Below are positions 46,294-56,140 of a DNA stretch of 64,000 nucleotides, piece by piece; the first letter of the stretch is position 1; the number at the start of each line of letters is the position of its first letter. Under the pieces are notes generated by a model that saw nothing but the letters and a program-made list of their open reading frames with translations, searched no databases and had not been told where the DNA came from. The DNA lies in NCBI GenBank assembly GCA_002409325.1, contig DHUU01000014.1, positions 1 through 64,000 of the forward strand, written 5' to 3'. The stretch is from Bacteroidales bacterium UBA5226 (GTDB lineage Bacteria; Bacteroidota; Bacteroidia; Bacteroidales; UBA932). The position numbers and the translations under genes are program-made.

Positions 46294-47931
46294 CTATTGA
46301 TTTACTTTATTTCTTACTTTTTCCCATAGAATTTGTTCCCGCTCTGTTGCAAGATCCAGCAGTGTCTGCGCTTCTTCCTTCAACGAACGGGCCTTTGCCT
46401 TATCCTTAAGACCGCCAATGTTGATGAGCACATTCAGGTATCCCCCCTTGACAGCCCCAAGGACGGCAGGGGCTCCTACCCCGGCATCGGTTACCGAATT
46501 GGGATTCCCTTTTTCAATCATCGCCTCCAGGATATCAAAAACCCTGAGAGATGTTTTCATCGTCTGCAAAGGAACCTGTGCCGCATACAGGGTGGCCTTT
46601 TCCAGGTCATCTTCGCATGGTGAGGCGAATGCTTCCATCACTTTATTGTAAGAAAGCGTGTCTTCTTCCACCAGATGAAGCAATTCGGCAATCAGTGCCT
46701 GTCCCTTTTCTGCCCATTGCGAAAAATACTCCCATTGGTCGTCCCAGCCGCGTTTATGCGAAGACAGATTGGCCACCATCGTTCCCAGGGAGGCCCCAAG
46801 GGCACCCATATAAGCCGCAACGGAGCCCCCTCCGGGCGCGGCAGACTCGCTGGCAGTCTCCAGGGCAAATGCGCGGCATGTCATGCTGCACAGACCTATT
46901 TCAGAAGATTTGTCTTCCAGCAGATATTCCAGGACCCTGGTCTTCGGGTCAAAAGGCTTCAACTCGTCCAGTCCCATGGACTTAATGGCTATCCTGATAA
47001 TTTCCTCTTCCGGAAGTCCTGAGGAACGTTGCTGCTTGTGCAGAAAATATTTGCCGGCATCCAGTAAGGTTCTTTTTGGCACCAGACCCACCAATTCCGT
47101 TCCCGTAACCCTGATGCCGCGGCTGTAAGCCTTGTCGCAAACCTGGTCAAAAGCCACATGAAGCGGGGTGACCGCAATATTTGTAATGTTCATGGACACC
47201 TGGGCGATTCCGTACTCTTTGATATACCATCCAATGGCCTTACAGTCTTTCAACGTCCCCGGTTCCCAGGTTTCCTGCCCGTTGACCATTACTTTCCTGC
47301 CTTTTTCCCTTACATCAAAGGCGATGGCATTGGCCCTGCGGACAGAAGTTGTGTTCAGGTTGAAATTCACGGCTATCAGAAAATCCCTGGCTCCTATCAC
47401 CGTTAGTCCCGTAGAGGCCGTCTTTTCCGTATACCGGCCGGGCCCGAAATCGGGTTTCCACAGCGGATCTTTCAGTTTTTCCTCCAATCCCTCATATTCC
47501 CCGGCCCTGCATACAGCCAGGTTTTTCCGTTTTTCAGAGAAAGCGGCTGATTCGTAACAATAAACGGGAATTTCCAGTTCTTCCCCCACCTTGCGTGCCA
47601 AGTCCCTGGCATAGGCTACAACCTGCTCCATGGTAAGGCCCGAGACAGGGATGAGCGGGCACACATCTGTTGCCCCTATGCGGGGATGTTCACCGTGGTG
47701 CTTTCGCATGTCAATGAGCCCGGCCGCTGTTTTAATGGCCCTGAATGCAGCCTCCACAACGGCTTCGGGTGCACCAGCGAACGTCATGACCGTTCGGTTT
47801 GTTGCCTGACCCGGATCTACATTTAGCAGGGTGACACCTTCTACCCGGGAAATTGAATCGGCTATAGCCGAAATGACCTGCTTATCCCTCCCTTCAGAAA
47901 AATTGGGGACACATTCAATGATTCGTTCCAT
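46294..47931 (-). CDS. ftcD: Glutamate formimidoyltransferase / formimidoyl-THF cyclodeaminase (bifunctional)
   Basis: This 545-residue enzyme carries out the last steps of histidine degradation. It transfers the formimino group from formiminoglutamate to tetrahydrofolate and then releases ammonia to give methenyl-THF. The transferase part (residues 1 to about 300) starts with ECVPNFSEGRD and has HHGEHPRIGATDVCPL. The C-terminal cyclodeaminase (about 345-545) has ASESAAPGGGSVAAYMGALG. The domains are fused as in animals and many Bacteroidota. It follows the MBL-fold gene by 4 bp. Confidence 0.95.
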   Translation of the reverse strand: MERIIECVPNFSEGRDKQVISAIADSISRVEGVTLLNVDPGQATNRTVMTFAGAPEAVVEAAFRAIKTAAGLIDMRKHHGEHPRIGATDVCPLIPVSGLTMEQVVAYARDLARKVGEELEIPVYCYESAAFSEKRKNLAVCRAGEYEGLEEKLKDPLWKPDFGPGRYTEKTASTGLTVIGARDFLIAVNFNLNTTSVRRANAIAFDVREKGRKVMVNGQETWEPGTLKDCKAIGWYIKEYGIAQVSMNITNIAVTPLHVAFDQVCDKAYSRGIRVTGTELVGLVPKRTLLDAGKYFLHKQQRSSGLPEEEIIRIAIKSMGLDELKPFDPKTRVLEYLLEDKSSEIGLCSMTCRAFALETASESAAPGGGSVAAYMGALGASLGTMVANLSSHKRGWDDQWEYFSQWAEKGQALIAELLHLVEEDTLSYNKVMEAFASPCEDDLEKATLYAAQVPLQTMKTSLRVFDILEAMIEKGNPNSVTDAGVGAPAVLGAVKGGYLNVLINIGGLKDKAKARSLKEEAQTLLDLATEREQILWEKVRNKVNQ

Positions 47932-47935
47932 ATGG

Positions 47936-48595
47936 TTATTTGTATATAAGTTTCACTTTCTCACCAAGGGCTTTTTCCAATGATGTCTTATCAAGTTCAA
48001 AATAATGTACCGGGTAGACCACAGGGGCTCCAATCTGCCGGACGGCCTGTAAGAACTGGTCGTCACTCATGGTATAGGGCAAATTCTTGGGCAACAGGGC
48101 TACGTCTATGGGGCCCAGTTCCTTCATTTCCGGAATTAATTCAGTATCCCCCGCAACATATACCTTGAAATCCCCGAAAGAAAACACATAGCCGTTCCCA
48201 TATCCCCTGGGATGGAATGGCTGGCCATCGGGCCTTTTATTCAAGATGTTATATGCGGGAACAGCCAGGATTTCAATGTTATCCCACCTGTATGTATCTC
48301 CGTTTTTCATGGTCTTTTCCAATTTCAGATGTTGTTCCATGCAAGGCGGTCCTACAAACACGGTTTTTCCGGTTACCAGGTGTTCCAGGGCCTTTGTATC
48401 GTAATGGTCAAAATGGTCATGGGTAAAGATAACGATATCGGCCTTGGGATACCCTCTGTAATCGGTGGTCTGGGAATACGGGTCAACATAAATGATCTTT
48501 TCTTCCAGTTTAAAGCACACGGCTCCGTGGCCGGCAGGGACTATGGTAAGCAAACCCAATAAAGTTGAAAATTGTTGTGATGCTGTAAAAATCAT
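47936..48595 (-). CDS. MBL-fold metal-dependent hydrolase in the hut operon
   Basis: A 219-residue metallo-beta-lactamase-fold protein resembling the UlaG/UPF0173 group. Metal motifs are visible: VDPYSQ, FTHDHFDHYD, VYVAGDTELIPEMKELG and PVHYFELD. Its ATG overlaps the hutI stop as ATGA, so it is translationally coupled to histidine catabolism. The gene is not a standard hut enzyme, and its substrate is unknown. Conceivably it handles a labile pathway intermediate or formimino compound, but that is speculation. Confidence 0.8.
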   Translation of the reverse strand: MIFTASQQFSTLLGLLTIVPAGHGAVCFKLEEKIIYVDPYSQTTDYRGYPKADIVIFTHDHFDHYDTKALEHLVTGKTVFVGPPCMEQHLKLEKTMKNGDTYRWDNIEILAVPAYNILNKRPDGQPFHPRGYGNGYVFSFGDFKVYVAGDTELIPEMKELGPIDVALLPKNLPYTMSDDQFLQAVRQIGAPVVYPVHYFELDKTSLEKALGEKVKLIYK

Positions 48596-49857
48596 GTCTC
48601 AGTAATTTTTCCATTTAGAATGATCGTCTCCACCAAAGGACTGGTAAAGGCATAGGCAAAGTATTCATACGAAGGCATGGGGGCCGTGATGAACACATTG
48701 GCCTTCTTGCCCACCGTTATGGATCCCAGTGAATCCGACAGATCCATGGCATGCGCCCCGTTCATGGTGGCCGCATTGATGGCTTCCTCGGGTGACATTT
48801 TCATTTTCAGGCAGGCCAGAGTCATCATAAACTGCATGTTGCCGGCCGGACAGGACCCGGGATTGTAGTTGGTAGCCAGGGCAATGGGAAGCCCGCGGTC
48901 AATCATTTCCCTGGCCCGGGCATATTCCATTTCCAGGAAAAAGGTAGCCCCGGGAAGGAGTACCGGCATGGTGTCAGAGCCGGCCAAAGCGTCCCATTCC
49001 TGAGGACCTGTGTGTTCCAGGTGATCTGCCGATATGGCACCGTAATCCACGGCGACCTGCACTCCGCCGGAAAAATCCATCTGGTTGGCGTGGATCCTGG
49101 GCCGCAATCCGTGCCTGAGGGCTGCCGTAAAGATTCTTTTCGTTTCTTCTACCGTAAAGAAGCCTGTTTCACAAAAAACATCCACATATCGGGCCAATTT
49201 TTCCCCAGCTACCCTGGGGATCATTTCCTCTATGATCTGATCTACATATCCGGACTGATTCCCCTTATACCGGTCCGGAACGGCATGCGCGCCCAGAAAG
49301 GTTGCCCTGACTGTCAGGGGGGTTTCCTGTCCTATCCGTCTGATGACACGCAGCATTTTCAGTTCGTCCTGCACCGTTAGGCCGTAGCCGCTTTTAATTT
49401 CAACGGCGCCGGTGCCAAAGCGGATCAGTTCCTTTGCCCTTACAAGGCTTTGTTGGAATAGTTCTTCTTCCGAAGTTTCACCTAGCAAACGGGCCGAATT
49501 GAGTATGCCACCCCCTCGTGCCGCAATTTCGCGGTAAGACATACCGCGGATTTTGTCTGTAAACTCTTTTTCCCGGCTTCCTGCATAGACAATGTGGGTA
49601 TGACAATCACAAAACGAGGGAAAAACGCACTTTCCTGCCGCATCTATGATCTTTGTCCCAAGAGGGATATCCTCACTGTAGGGACAATGATCCATAGACC
49701 CGAACCCGTCAATCACATCATCCCGGATGAACAACCAGGCATTTTCTATGTACGGCAGGCGGTTCATTATCTGTCCAGTGCAAAAAGAGGGGTTGTCGTT
49801 CGTCCTCTCCCTGACCTGCACCAGCTGCCGTATGTTTTCAATTAAAATGCCATTCAT
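48592..49857 (-). CDS. hutI: Imidazolonepropionase
   Basis: This 421-residue amidohydrolase opens the imidazolone ring of imidazolone propionate to give N-formimino-glutamate. The metal-binding motif is SFCDCHTHIVYAGSREKEF. Other conserved parts are GAVEIKSGYGLT, FLGAHAVP, IHANQM and ATNYNPGSCP. The start overlaps the end of hutH by 20 bp and the end overlaps the MBL-fold gene by 4 bp, indicating a tightly coupled operon. Confidence 0.96.
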   Translation of the reverse strand: MNGILIENIRQLVQVRERTNDNPSFCTGQIMNRLPYIENAWLFIRDDVIDGFGSMDHCPYSEDIPLGTKIIDAAGKCVFPSFCDCHTHIVYAGSREKEFTDKIRGMSYREIAARGGGILNSARLLGETSEEELFQQSLVRAKELIRFGTGAVEIKSGYGLTVQDELKMLRVIRRIGQETPLTVRATFLGAHAVPDRYKGNQSGYVDQIIEEMIPRVAGEKLARYVDVFCETGFFTVEETKRIFTAALRHGLRPRIHANQMDFSGGVQVAVDYGAISADHLEHTGPQEWDALAGSDTMPVLLPGATFFLEMEYARAREMIDRGLPIALATNYNPGSCPAGNMQFMMTLACLKMKMSPEEAINAATMNGAHAMDLSDSLGSITVGKKANVFITAPMPSYEYFAYAFTSPLVETIILNGKITET

Positions 49858-51331
49858 TTTTTAAAAAATTATCTGCCTTGTGCATGTGCGGGTACATGGT
49901 AGTATCGTCTTGAATAAAGGGTACGTGTTCGCGGAATTCGCTTACCAGCTGTTCCAGCCGGGCAGAGGTTCGTGACGGTCTTCTGAATTCCAGGGCCTGA
50001 GAGGCATTAAATAGTTCTATTGCCAGCACTTGTCGCACATTGTTAACCATAGTGTAACACTTGAGTGCCGAGTTGGCTCCCATGCTTACATGGTCTTCCT
50101 GGGCCTGTGAGGAATCTATGGAATCCACACAGCAGGGCGTACACAACTGTTTGTTCCGGCTGACAATGGAGGCTGCGGTATACTGTGGGATCATGAATCC
50201 GCTGTTGAGTCCGGGCCTTGCCACCAGAAATGGGGGCAACCCTCTTTTTCCCAGAACCAGCTGGTTGATCCTGCGTTCAGATATGCTTCCCAGTTCGGCC
50301 ACGGCAATAGCCAGAAAATCCAGAGCCAGGGCAAGGGGTTGTCCGTGAAAATTTCCCGCCGAGATGATCTTGTCCAGCGCAGGAAATATGGTGGGATTGT
50401 CTGTGGCCGAGTTCATCTCTGTGGTCATCACCCGGGATACATATTCAATACAATCCCTGGTGGCTCCGTGCACCTGCGGCGCACAACGGAACGAATACGG
50501 ATCCTGGACGTGCTCCTTTTGCCTTTGTGCAAGTTCGCTCCCCTCCAGGTATTTCTTTACCAACGCGGCCGATGCCGCCTGCCCGGCATGGGGTCTGATC
50601 TGATGCACTTCTTTTGTAAAAGGCTCGGTCCTTCCATCATATGCGTCCAAAGACAGGGCGCAGATCATGTCTGCCTGGTCTGCAAGTCTGTGTGCCTGCA
50701 CAAGACACCACAATCCTAAGGCACACATAAATTGAGTTCCGTTAAGCAGGGCAAGCCCTTCTTTGGATTGCAGGGCAATAGGCTCCCAGCCCATCTGTCT
50801 GTTCAGCTCGCTGCCAGAGATCCTCTTCCCCCTGAAGTCTACCTCTCCCAACCCTATCAGAGGCAGCGCCAGGTGGGCCAGAGGAGCCAGGTCTCCGGAA
50901 GCCCCCAATGATCCCTGTTCATAAACAACCGGGGTTACCCCCAGGTTGAAAAAGTCTACCAGACGTTCCACCGTTTTGAGCTGTACCCCCGAATAACCGT
51001 ATGAGAGAGATTTGATTTTGAGAAAGAGCATAAGGCGTACAATCACTTCAGGAACCTGGGGACCCATTCCACAGGCATGGGACATGACCAGGTTGTTCTG
51101 TAACCGCTCCAGGTCTTTATTTCCTATGGCAACATTGTGCAATCCCCCAAATCCTGTATTGACACCATAAATCAATTCTGCTGAATTGCGCACCTTCTTG
51201 TCAAGGTATTGGCGGCATTGTTCAATTAATTGGCGTGATTCTTCAGATAACTCCAAACGGATTTCCCCATCGATGACTTTTTCCGGGATCCCGGTTTTTA
51301 TAGGGGAAGGACTGACAGTATGGATGTTCAT
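49838..51331 (-). CDS. hutH: Histidine ammonia-lyase
   Basis: This 497-residue enzyme deaminates L-histidine to urocanate using the MIO cofactor formed from Ala144-Ser145-Gly146 (GSLGASGDLAPLAH). The active-site Tyr55 is in YGVNTGFGG. FHGQPLALALDF and the C-terminal SSQAQEDHVSMG are conserved. Length is normal. It is the first gene of the operon. No urocanase (hutU) lies in this operon or window, so the pathway needs a distant copy. Confidence 0.96.
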   Translation of the reverse strand: MNIHTVSPSPIKTGIPEKVIDGEIRLELSEESRQLIEQCRQYLDKKVRNSAELIYGVNTGFGGLHNVAIGNKDLERLQNNLVMSHACGMGPQVPEVIVRLMLFLKIKSLSYGYSGVQLKTVERLVDFFNLGVTPVVYEQGSLGASGDLAPLAHLALPLIGLGEVDFRGKRISGSELNRQMGWEPIALQSKEGLALLNGTQFMCALGLWCLVQAHRLADQADMICALSLDAYDGRTEPFTKEVHQIRPHAGQAASAALVKKYLEGSELAQRQKEHVQDPYSFRCAPQVHGATRDCIEYVSRVMTTEMNSATDNPTIFPALDKIISAGNFHGQPLALALDFLAIAVAELGSISERRINQLVLGKRGLPPFLVARPGLNSGFMIPQYTAASIVSRNKQLCTPCCVDSIDSSQAQEDHVSMGANSALKCYTMVNNVRQVLAIELFNASQALEFRRPSRTSARLEQLVSEFREHVPFIQDDTTMYPHMHKADNFLKNEWHFN

Positions 51332-51356
51332 GAGGCTTTTTATTTATATTTCGCAA

Positions 51357-51364
51357 CAAAATTA
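51357..51364 (-). promoter_or_regulatory. -7 element of the hut operon promoter
   Basis: TAATTTTG on the minus strand lies 25 nt upstream of the hutH ATG; -33 not clear. Confidence 0.4.
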
Positions 51365-51399
51365 CCTTATTTTACCAAGATTTAAAAGGAATCTGTCCA

Positions 51400-51429
51400 T
51401 TGCAGGAAAAATTTAGTTTCTTATCTTTG
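51400..51429 (+). promoter_or_regulatory. Promoter of the second SusC/SusD operon
   Basis: TTG (51400-51402), a 19-nt spacer and TATCTTTG (51422-51429) match the Bacteroidota consensus. The predicted 5' leader to the ATG at 51487 is about 50 nt. Confidence 0.6.
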
Positions 51430-51486
51430 TTCGTTAAGCATCGTTACTTAACTTTAAACCATAATTACTAACCTAACCAAATTTTC

Positions 51487-54400
51487 ATGAAGAAATCATT
51501 ATTTTTTGTGCTGGCAGTGTTGATTACAACCGCTGCTTTTGCGCAATCGCGGGTTACCGGTAAGGTAACGTCTTCAGAAGACGGTTCTCCCCTTCCCTTT
51601 GTGACCATTCTGATCCAGGGGGAAAGAGGCCTCGGAGCTAACACCGATATAGATGGGAATTTTGTGATCGAAAGATGCCCTTCGAATGCAATTCTTGTCT
51701 TATCCTATGTGGGTTTTACCACCATCCAGGTACCTGTAGAAGGAAGGAGTGTCCTAAATATCACCATGACTCCGGATGCCCTGGCATTGGAAGAGGTCAT
51801 GGTGGTGGCATACGGAACAGCCAGAAAAGGGACCTATACGGGTGCCGCCTCTGTGGTTAAATCCGACGCCATAAAAGACGTTCCCACCCTTTCCTTCGAA
51901 AATGCCCTGAGTGGGAAAGTTGCCGGTATGCAAATTACGACCAATTCAGGTCAGGCCGGTGCCGTTTCAAGCATTCGTGTACGCGGTATTGGATCCATGA
52001 ACGCCTCCAATGAACCGCTTTACGTTATTGATGGGGTTCCCGTAACTTCAGGGAGTACCGGGCAAATGAGTGACTACCTTTATTCCACCAACAACGTGAT
52101 GAGTACACTCAATCCCCAGGACATTGAATCAATCACCGTGCTAAAAGACGCTGCCGCTTCTGCACTATACGGTTCCCGCGCTGCCAACGGTGTTATTCTG
52201 GTAACAACCAAAACCGGACGCCTGGGAAGACCTGTGGTCAATTTCAAAGCATCTGTGGGGCTCACTCCCTCCTTTGCCACCGTTAACTTTGACATTGCCA
52301 GCCCCGAGCAACAAGTAGAACTTTATTATGAAAACTTCTGGAACGCTGGAAAATACGACGGCAAAACAGACGCCGCCTCCAGTGCTTCGGCTCTTGCCCA
52401 GTTGAATAAACGTTTCAACAAACACGGCTACCGTTTCACTGCTGACGACAACACGGTCAATTCACTCCAGATCCTGGGGATGACAGACGGACAGGAAAAC
52501 AGGGAAGGCAAATACTATAACTGGGACGATGTCCTGTTCCGCACGGCTATTTACCAGACATACGACCTTTCCGTGAGCGGTGCCAGCGACAGAACCAGCT
52601 ACTATTCATCCCTGTCATATACCAAGGAACAGGGACGCAGCTCGGTCAACGACTTCAGCCGTATAGCCGGCCGCGTGAACGTGAATCAGAAGGTGGGCAG
52701 GCTCGTTGAATTCAGCACTAATGTGAACATAGCCAAAAACGTGCAGCACGGTTTTAACGATACCCGCAGCACCGGAGCCAACTACTTCATGCAGTCACGC
52801 AACCTGTTGTGGCCCCTTTACTGGCCCACAGACTACAAGACAGGTGCCCCCTGGACCGCCCGTTACGGAAGTTATGCCTACAATCAGGTATATTACAACA
52901 ATGAATGGGAAAACGAATCCAATGTGCTTCGTTTGTCTGCCAATGAAACACTGACCGTGAAGTTCATGCCGGAACTGGTATTGAAATCCGTCCTTTCATT
53001 TGACAACACACAGACCAGGGACCACATCTATTACAGCGCAAACCACTTTAATGCTTCCAGCGTGAAGGGGCAGGTACACGAAATGTTTACCAATTTCCAG
53101 AAGATTGTTTCATCCACCACGTTGAATTACGACAAGGAATTTGCAGACAAACACGTTGTCAATTTACTCGTAGGATGGGAAGCAGAAGAAAACAAAACTG
53201 ATTTCCAGCGTTCCTCCGGGACCAACCTGCCTACCAGCGCCCTGCATACGGTTGCCACAGCCGGGGTTCTGGATGCCAATGCCTACTATTGGGGCAGTAC
53301 CATGCTATCCCTCCTCTCACGTGCCGAATACAGTTATGACGGACGTTATTACCTGTCCGGCTCATTCCGTCGTGACGGTTCTTCACGCCTGGGCTCCAAC
53401 ACCCGCTGGGGGAACTTCTGGTCAGTTGCCGGTTCCTGGAGGATCAACAACGAAGCTTTCATTAAAGATATAACCCAGATCAGCAATCTGCGTCTGAGGG
53501 CTTCATACGGTGTAAACGGAACGCTTCCCTCTTCCAACTACGGATGGCGTGCCCTTACCTCCTATGGCAACAAGTACATGGAAGATCCGGGTGGTGGCGT
53601 AGCCAACATTGCCGATGCCAATCTATCCTGGGAAACCAGTTATACCTGGAACGTTGCCCTGGAGTTCGGTTTGTTTAACAACCGCCTGAACGGGACCGTT
53701 GAGTACTTCAACAGGGACTCCAAAGACCTGCTTCAAAGCGTTCCCATCTCTACGGTTACCGGGTTCGGATCCACCCTTAAGAATATTGGCGAAATCAATA
53801 ACCATGGTATTGAAGTTGAATTGAGCGGCGATATCATCCGCACCGGAAGCTTGCGCTGGAGTGCCGGTCTGACCGGATCCTGGATCCGCTCTACTGTAAC
53901 CAAGCTTTATGATGGTCAGGACATTATCTGGTACGACCCCACCGGAGGCGATGCACGAGCCAAGTTTATTTACCGTGAAGGAGAATCCACCCTCGCAATG
54001 TACGGACTTGAGTGGGCCGGAGTTGAAGATGAGACCGGGAAAAATGTCTGGTTCCTGAACAACGATTCGCAGGGCGATCTTACGGTTGACGGCCGTCCTG
54101 CAACCTACAACTACTCCAAAGCCGATGAAGTGATCCTGGGCGACGCCCATCCTGATTTCTTTGGTGGATTTGCCACCGATCTGAGCTGGAAAGGACTCAG
54201 CATAGCGTTTAATTTTGTATACAAGATCGGAGGATACACCTACAATGCCGTTGGTCGTGACGTTAATGACGATGGTTACTACTGGGAGCGTATCATGTCA
54301 CAGTATTCCTACGACAACCGCTGGACCCCTGAAAATAAAACAGCAAAGTATGCGCAGCGCGTGGCCATTGACATGGAAGATGTGAACCAGAAGAGCAGCC

Positions 54401-54639
54401 GCCATATGAACCCTGCCGACTACCTGAGACTGAAGAATGTGACGCTTTCCTACACCCTGCCCCGTGCCTGGACCAACAAGCTCAGTATCCAGAACGCCAG
54501 GATATTCTTCAACGGTACCAATCTGTGGACACTCGCAGCTCATAAGGAATACGACCCCGAAGTGAACGCATTTGGATCCAGGGGATGGGAAATCCCCTTG
54601 GGCAAGACCTTCACCTTCGGTCTGGAATTTAGTTTTTAA
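51487..54639 (+). CDS. SusC/RagA family TonB-dependent transporter (second copy)
   Basis: A 1050-residue outer-membrane importer. It has a signal peptide (to about AAFAQS), a carboxypeptidase-D regulatory-like domain, the linker LALEEVMVVAYGTARKGTYTGA, the plug motif SIRVRGIGSMNASNEPLYVIDG and a C-terminal barrel ending in aromatic LEFSF. It pairs with the SusD homologue 19 bp downstream. No glycoside hydrolase, peptidase or regulator accompanies the pair, so the substrate cannot be inferred. It is divergent from hutH. Confidence 0.94.
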   Translation: MKKSLFFVLAVLITTAAFAQSRVTGKVTSSEDGSPLPFVTILIQGERGLGANTDIDGNFVIERCPSNAILVLSYVGFTTIQVPVEGRSVLNITMTPDALALEEVMVVAYGTARKGTYTGAASVVKSDAIKDVPTLSFENALSGKVAGMQITTNSGQAGAVSSIRVRGIGSMNASNEPLYVIDGVPVTSGSTGQMSDYLYSTNNVMSTLNPQDIESITVLKDAAASALYGSRAANGVILVTTKTGRLGRPVVNFKASVGLTPSFATVNFDIASPEQQVELYYENFWNAGKYDGKTDAASSASALAQLNKRFNKHGYRFTADDNTVNSLQILGMTDGQENREGKYYNWDDVLFRTAIYQTYDLSVSGASDRTSYYSSLSYTKEQGRSSVNDFSRIAGRVNVNQKVGRLVEFSTNVNIAKNVQHGFNDTRSTGANYFMQSRNLLWPLYWPTDYKTGAPWTARYGSYAYNQVYYNNEWENESNVLRLSANETLTVKFMPELVLKSVLSFDNTQTRDHIYYSANHFNASSVKGQVHEMFTNFQKIVSSTTLNYDKEFADKHVVNLLVGWEAEENKTDFQRSSGTNLPTSALHTVATAGVLDANAYYWGSTMLSLLSRAEYSYDGRYYLSGSFRRDGSSRLGSNTRWGNFWSVAGSWRINNEAFIKDITQISNLRLRASYGVNGTLPSSNYGWRALTSYGNKYMEDPGGGVANIADANLSWETSYTWNVALEFGLFNNRLNGTVEYFNRDSKDLLQSVPISTVTGFGSTLKNIGEINNHGIEVELSGDIIRTGSLRWSAGLTGSWIRSTVTKLYDGQDIIWYDPTGGDARAKFIYREGESTLAMYGLEWAGVEDETGKNVWFLNNDSQGDLTVDGRPATYNYSKADEVILGDAHPDFFGGFATDLSWKGLSIAFNFVYKIGGYTYNAVGRDVNDDGYYWERIMSQYSYDNRWTPENKTAKYAQRVAIDMEDVNQKSSRHMNPADYLRLKNVTLSYTLPRAWTNKLSIQNARIFFNGTNLWTLAAHKEYDPEVNAFGSRGWEIPLGKTFTFGLEFSF

Positions 54640-54658
54640 CGATTAAATGAACAACACT

Positions 54659-56137
54659 ATGAAAAAGATAAATATATTACTAGCAGCAATTTGCGTTGTT
54701 CTGACCATGTCTTGTGACGGATTCCTGGATGTAAAACCCAGCAATTCAGCCGCAGCCGAAACGTCCATTACCACAGCGGCTGATGCCAAAGTGATCATGA
54801 ACGGAATTATGAGCAAGATGACATCCTCGAGCTACTACGGACGTAACTTCATCATGTACGGAGATGCCAAGGGTGGTGATTTTGCGATTCGTTCCCAGGG
54901 CAGAGGTCTGGACGCTTTATATACTTTCAATCACTCCCCCTCATCCAATTCCTATTCCGGATATTGGAGCCAGATCTACCACTGTCTGGCCCAGGTAAAC
55001 AATCTGCTTGTCAACATCCAGAAAATAGAGGAGGAAGGCAATTCCACCAGTGCTTTGCTGGTTTATAAAGGACAGGCTCTTACCCTCCGCGCCCTGATGT
55101 ATTTTGACCTGGTTCGCCTGTATGGTAAACCCTACAACATGGAGAAAACAGCACTGGGCGTTCCCATTGCACTGGAGCCCCTGGACGCTTCATCGCAGCC
55201 CACACGGGCCACCGTGGAACAGGTATACACCCAGATCGTGAAAGACCTTACTGACGGAGCCCCCCTGTTGAACAAAACAAAAACCAACGGGTACATTAAC
55301 TATTATGCCAACAGAGCTATCCTGGCCCGTGCATACCTGTATATGGAAAACTGGGGCGCAGCCCTGACTGCTGCAGAAGAGATCATCAATTCCAAGGTAT
55401 ACACTCTGTACACCAATGCTAATTGGGTCAGTTCATGGACTGCCCAGTTCAATACCGAATCAATATTTGAACTGGCTATGCTGCAGGGAGAATCCGACCT
55501 GGGATCCGGATCGCTAAGCTTTTACCTGCGCCGCCATGGTCACGGTTCTACCTCGGCCATGGGCTGGTTCATGGCCAGCGATTACTGGCTTGAACGGATG
55601 AAACAGGATCCCGATGATATTCGCTGGGCCATTATGGACTACGATGAATCATATAAAGATACGGGCGTATATCGTAACGGTTCCTGCTACAAATACAGCG
55701 GAAGCACCACTTTTGCCGGTGATGGCAAAGGCTCTGCTACGGCTGTGAACATCAAGGTGATCCGTTTGTCCGAGGTATACCTGATAGCAGCAGAGGCTGC
55801 CCTGGCTTCAAACAGCAAGGATAAGGCTGCCACTTATCTGAACGCCATCCGCAAACGCTCTCCCAACCTGGCTCCGGTAACTGCTGCGAACATAACCACA
55901 GACTTGATACTGGATGAAAGAAGCAAGGAACTGTTCGCAGAAGGTCATCGCTTTTTTGACATGATACGCCTGAACAAGACCATCACCTTTAACGACGACT
56001 TTATTTTCCCAATGGTAGTGATCACACACCGTGAAAAAACCATTAACCGGACATTCCACAAAACCATCCTGCCCATTTCTATTGATGAGATGAATGCCAA
56101 TGAAGCCATTCGCTCACAACAGAATCCAGGCTATTAG
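54659..56137 (+). CDS. SusD/RagB family lipoprotein (second copy)
   Basis: A 492-residue SusD-type lipoprotein with lipobox TMSCDG, N-terminal FLDVKPSNSAAAE, and the C-terminal ILDERSKELFAEGHRFFDMIRL. The ATG at 54659 (MKKINILL) is preferred over one four codons earlier. The last 81 bp are part of the 250-bp direct repeat and recur at 58138-58218. The intact gene is this copy. It ended only 3 bp from the convergent ygiQ before the insertion described below. Confidence 0.93.
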   Translation: MKKINILLAAICVVLTMSCDGFLDVKPSNSAAAETSITTAADAKVIMNGIMSKMTSSSYYGRNFIMYGDAKGGDFAIRSQGRGLDALYTFNHSPSSNSYSGYWSQIYHCLAQVNNLLVNIQKIEEEGNSTSALLVYKGQALTLRALMYFDLVRLYGKPYNMEKTALGVPIALEPLDASSQPTRATVEQVYTQIVKDLTDGAPLLNKTKTNGYINYYANRAILARAYLYMENWGAALTAAEEIINSKVYTLYTNANWVSSWTAQFNTESIFELAMLQGESDLGSGSLSFYLRRHGHGSTSAMGWFMASDYWLERMKQDPDDIRWAIMDYDESYKDTGVYRNGSCYKYSGSTTFAGDGKGSATAVNIKVIRLSEVYLIAAEAALASNSKDKAATYLNAIRKRSPNLAPVTAANITTDLILDERSKELFAEGHRFFDMIRLNKTITFNDDFIFPMVVITHREKTINRTFHKTILPISIDEMNANEAIRSQQNPGY

Positions 56138-56140
56138 GAG

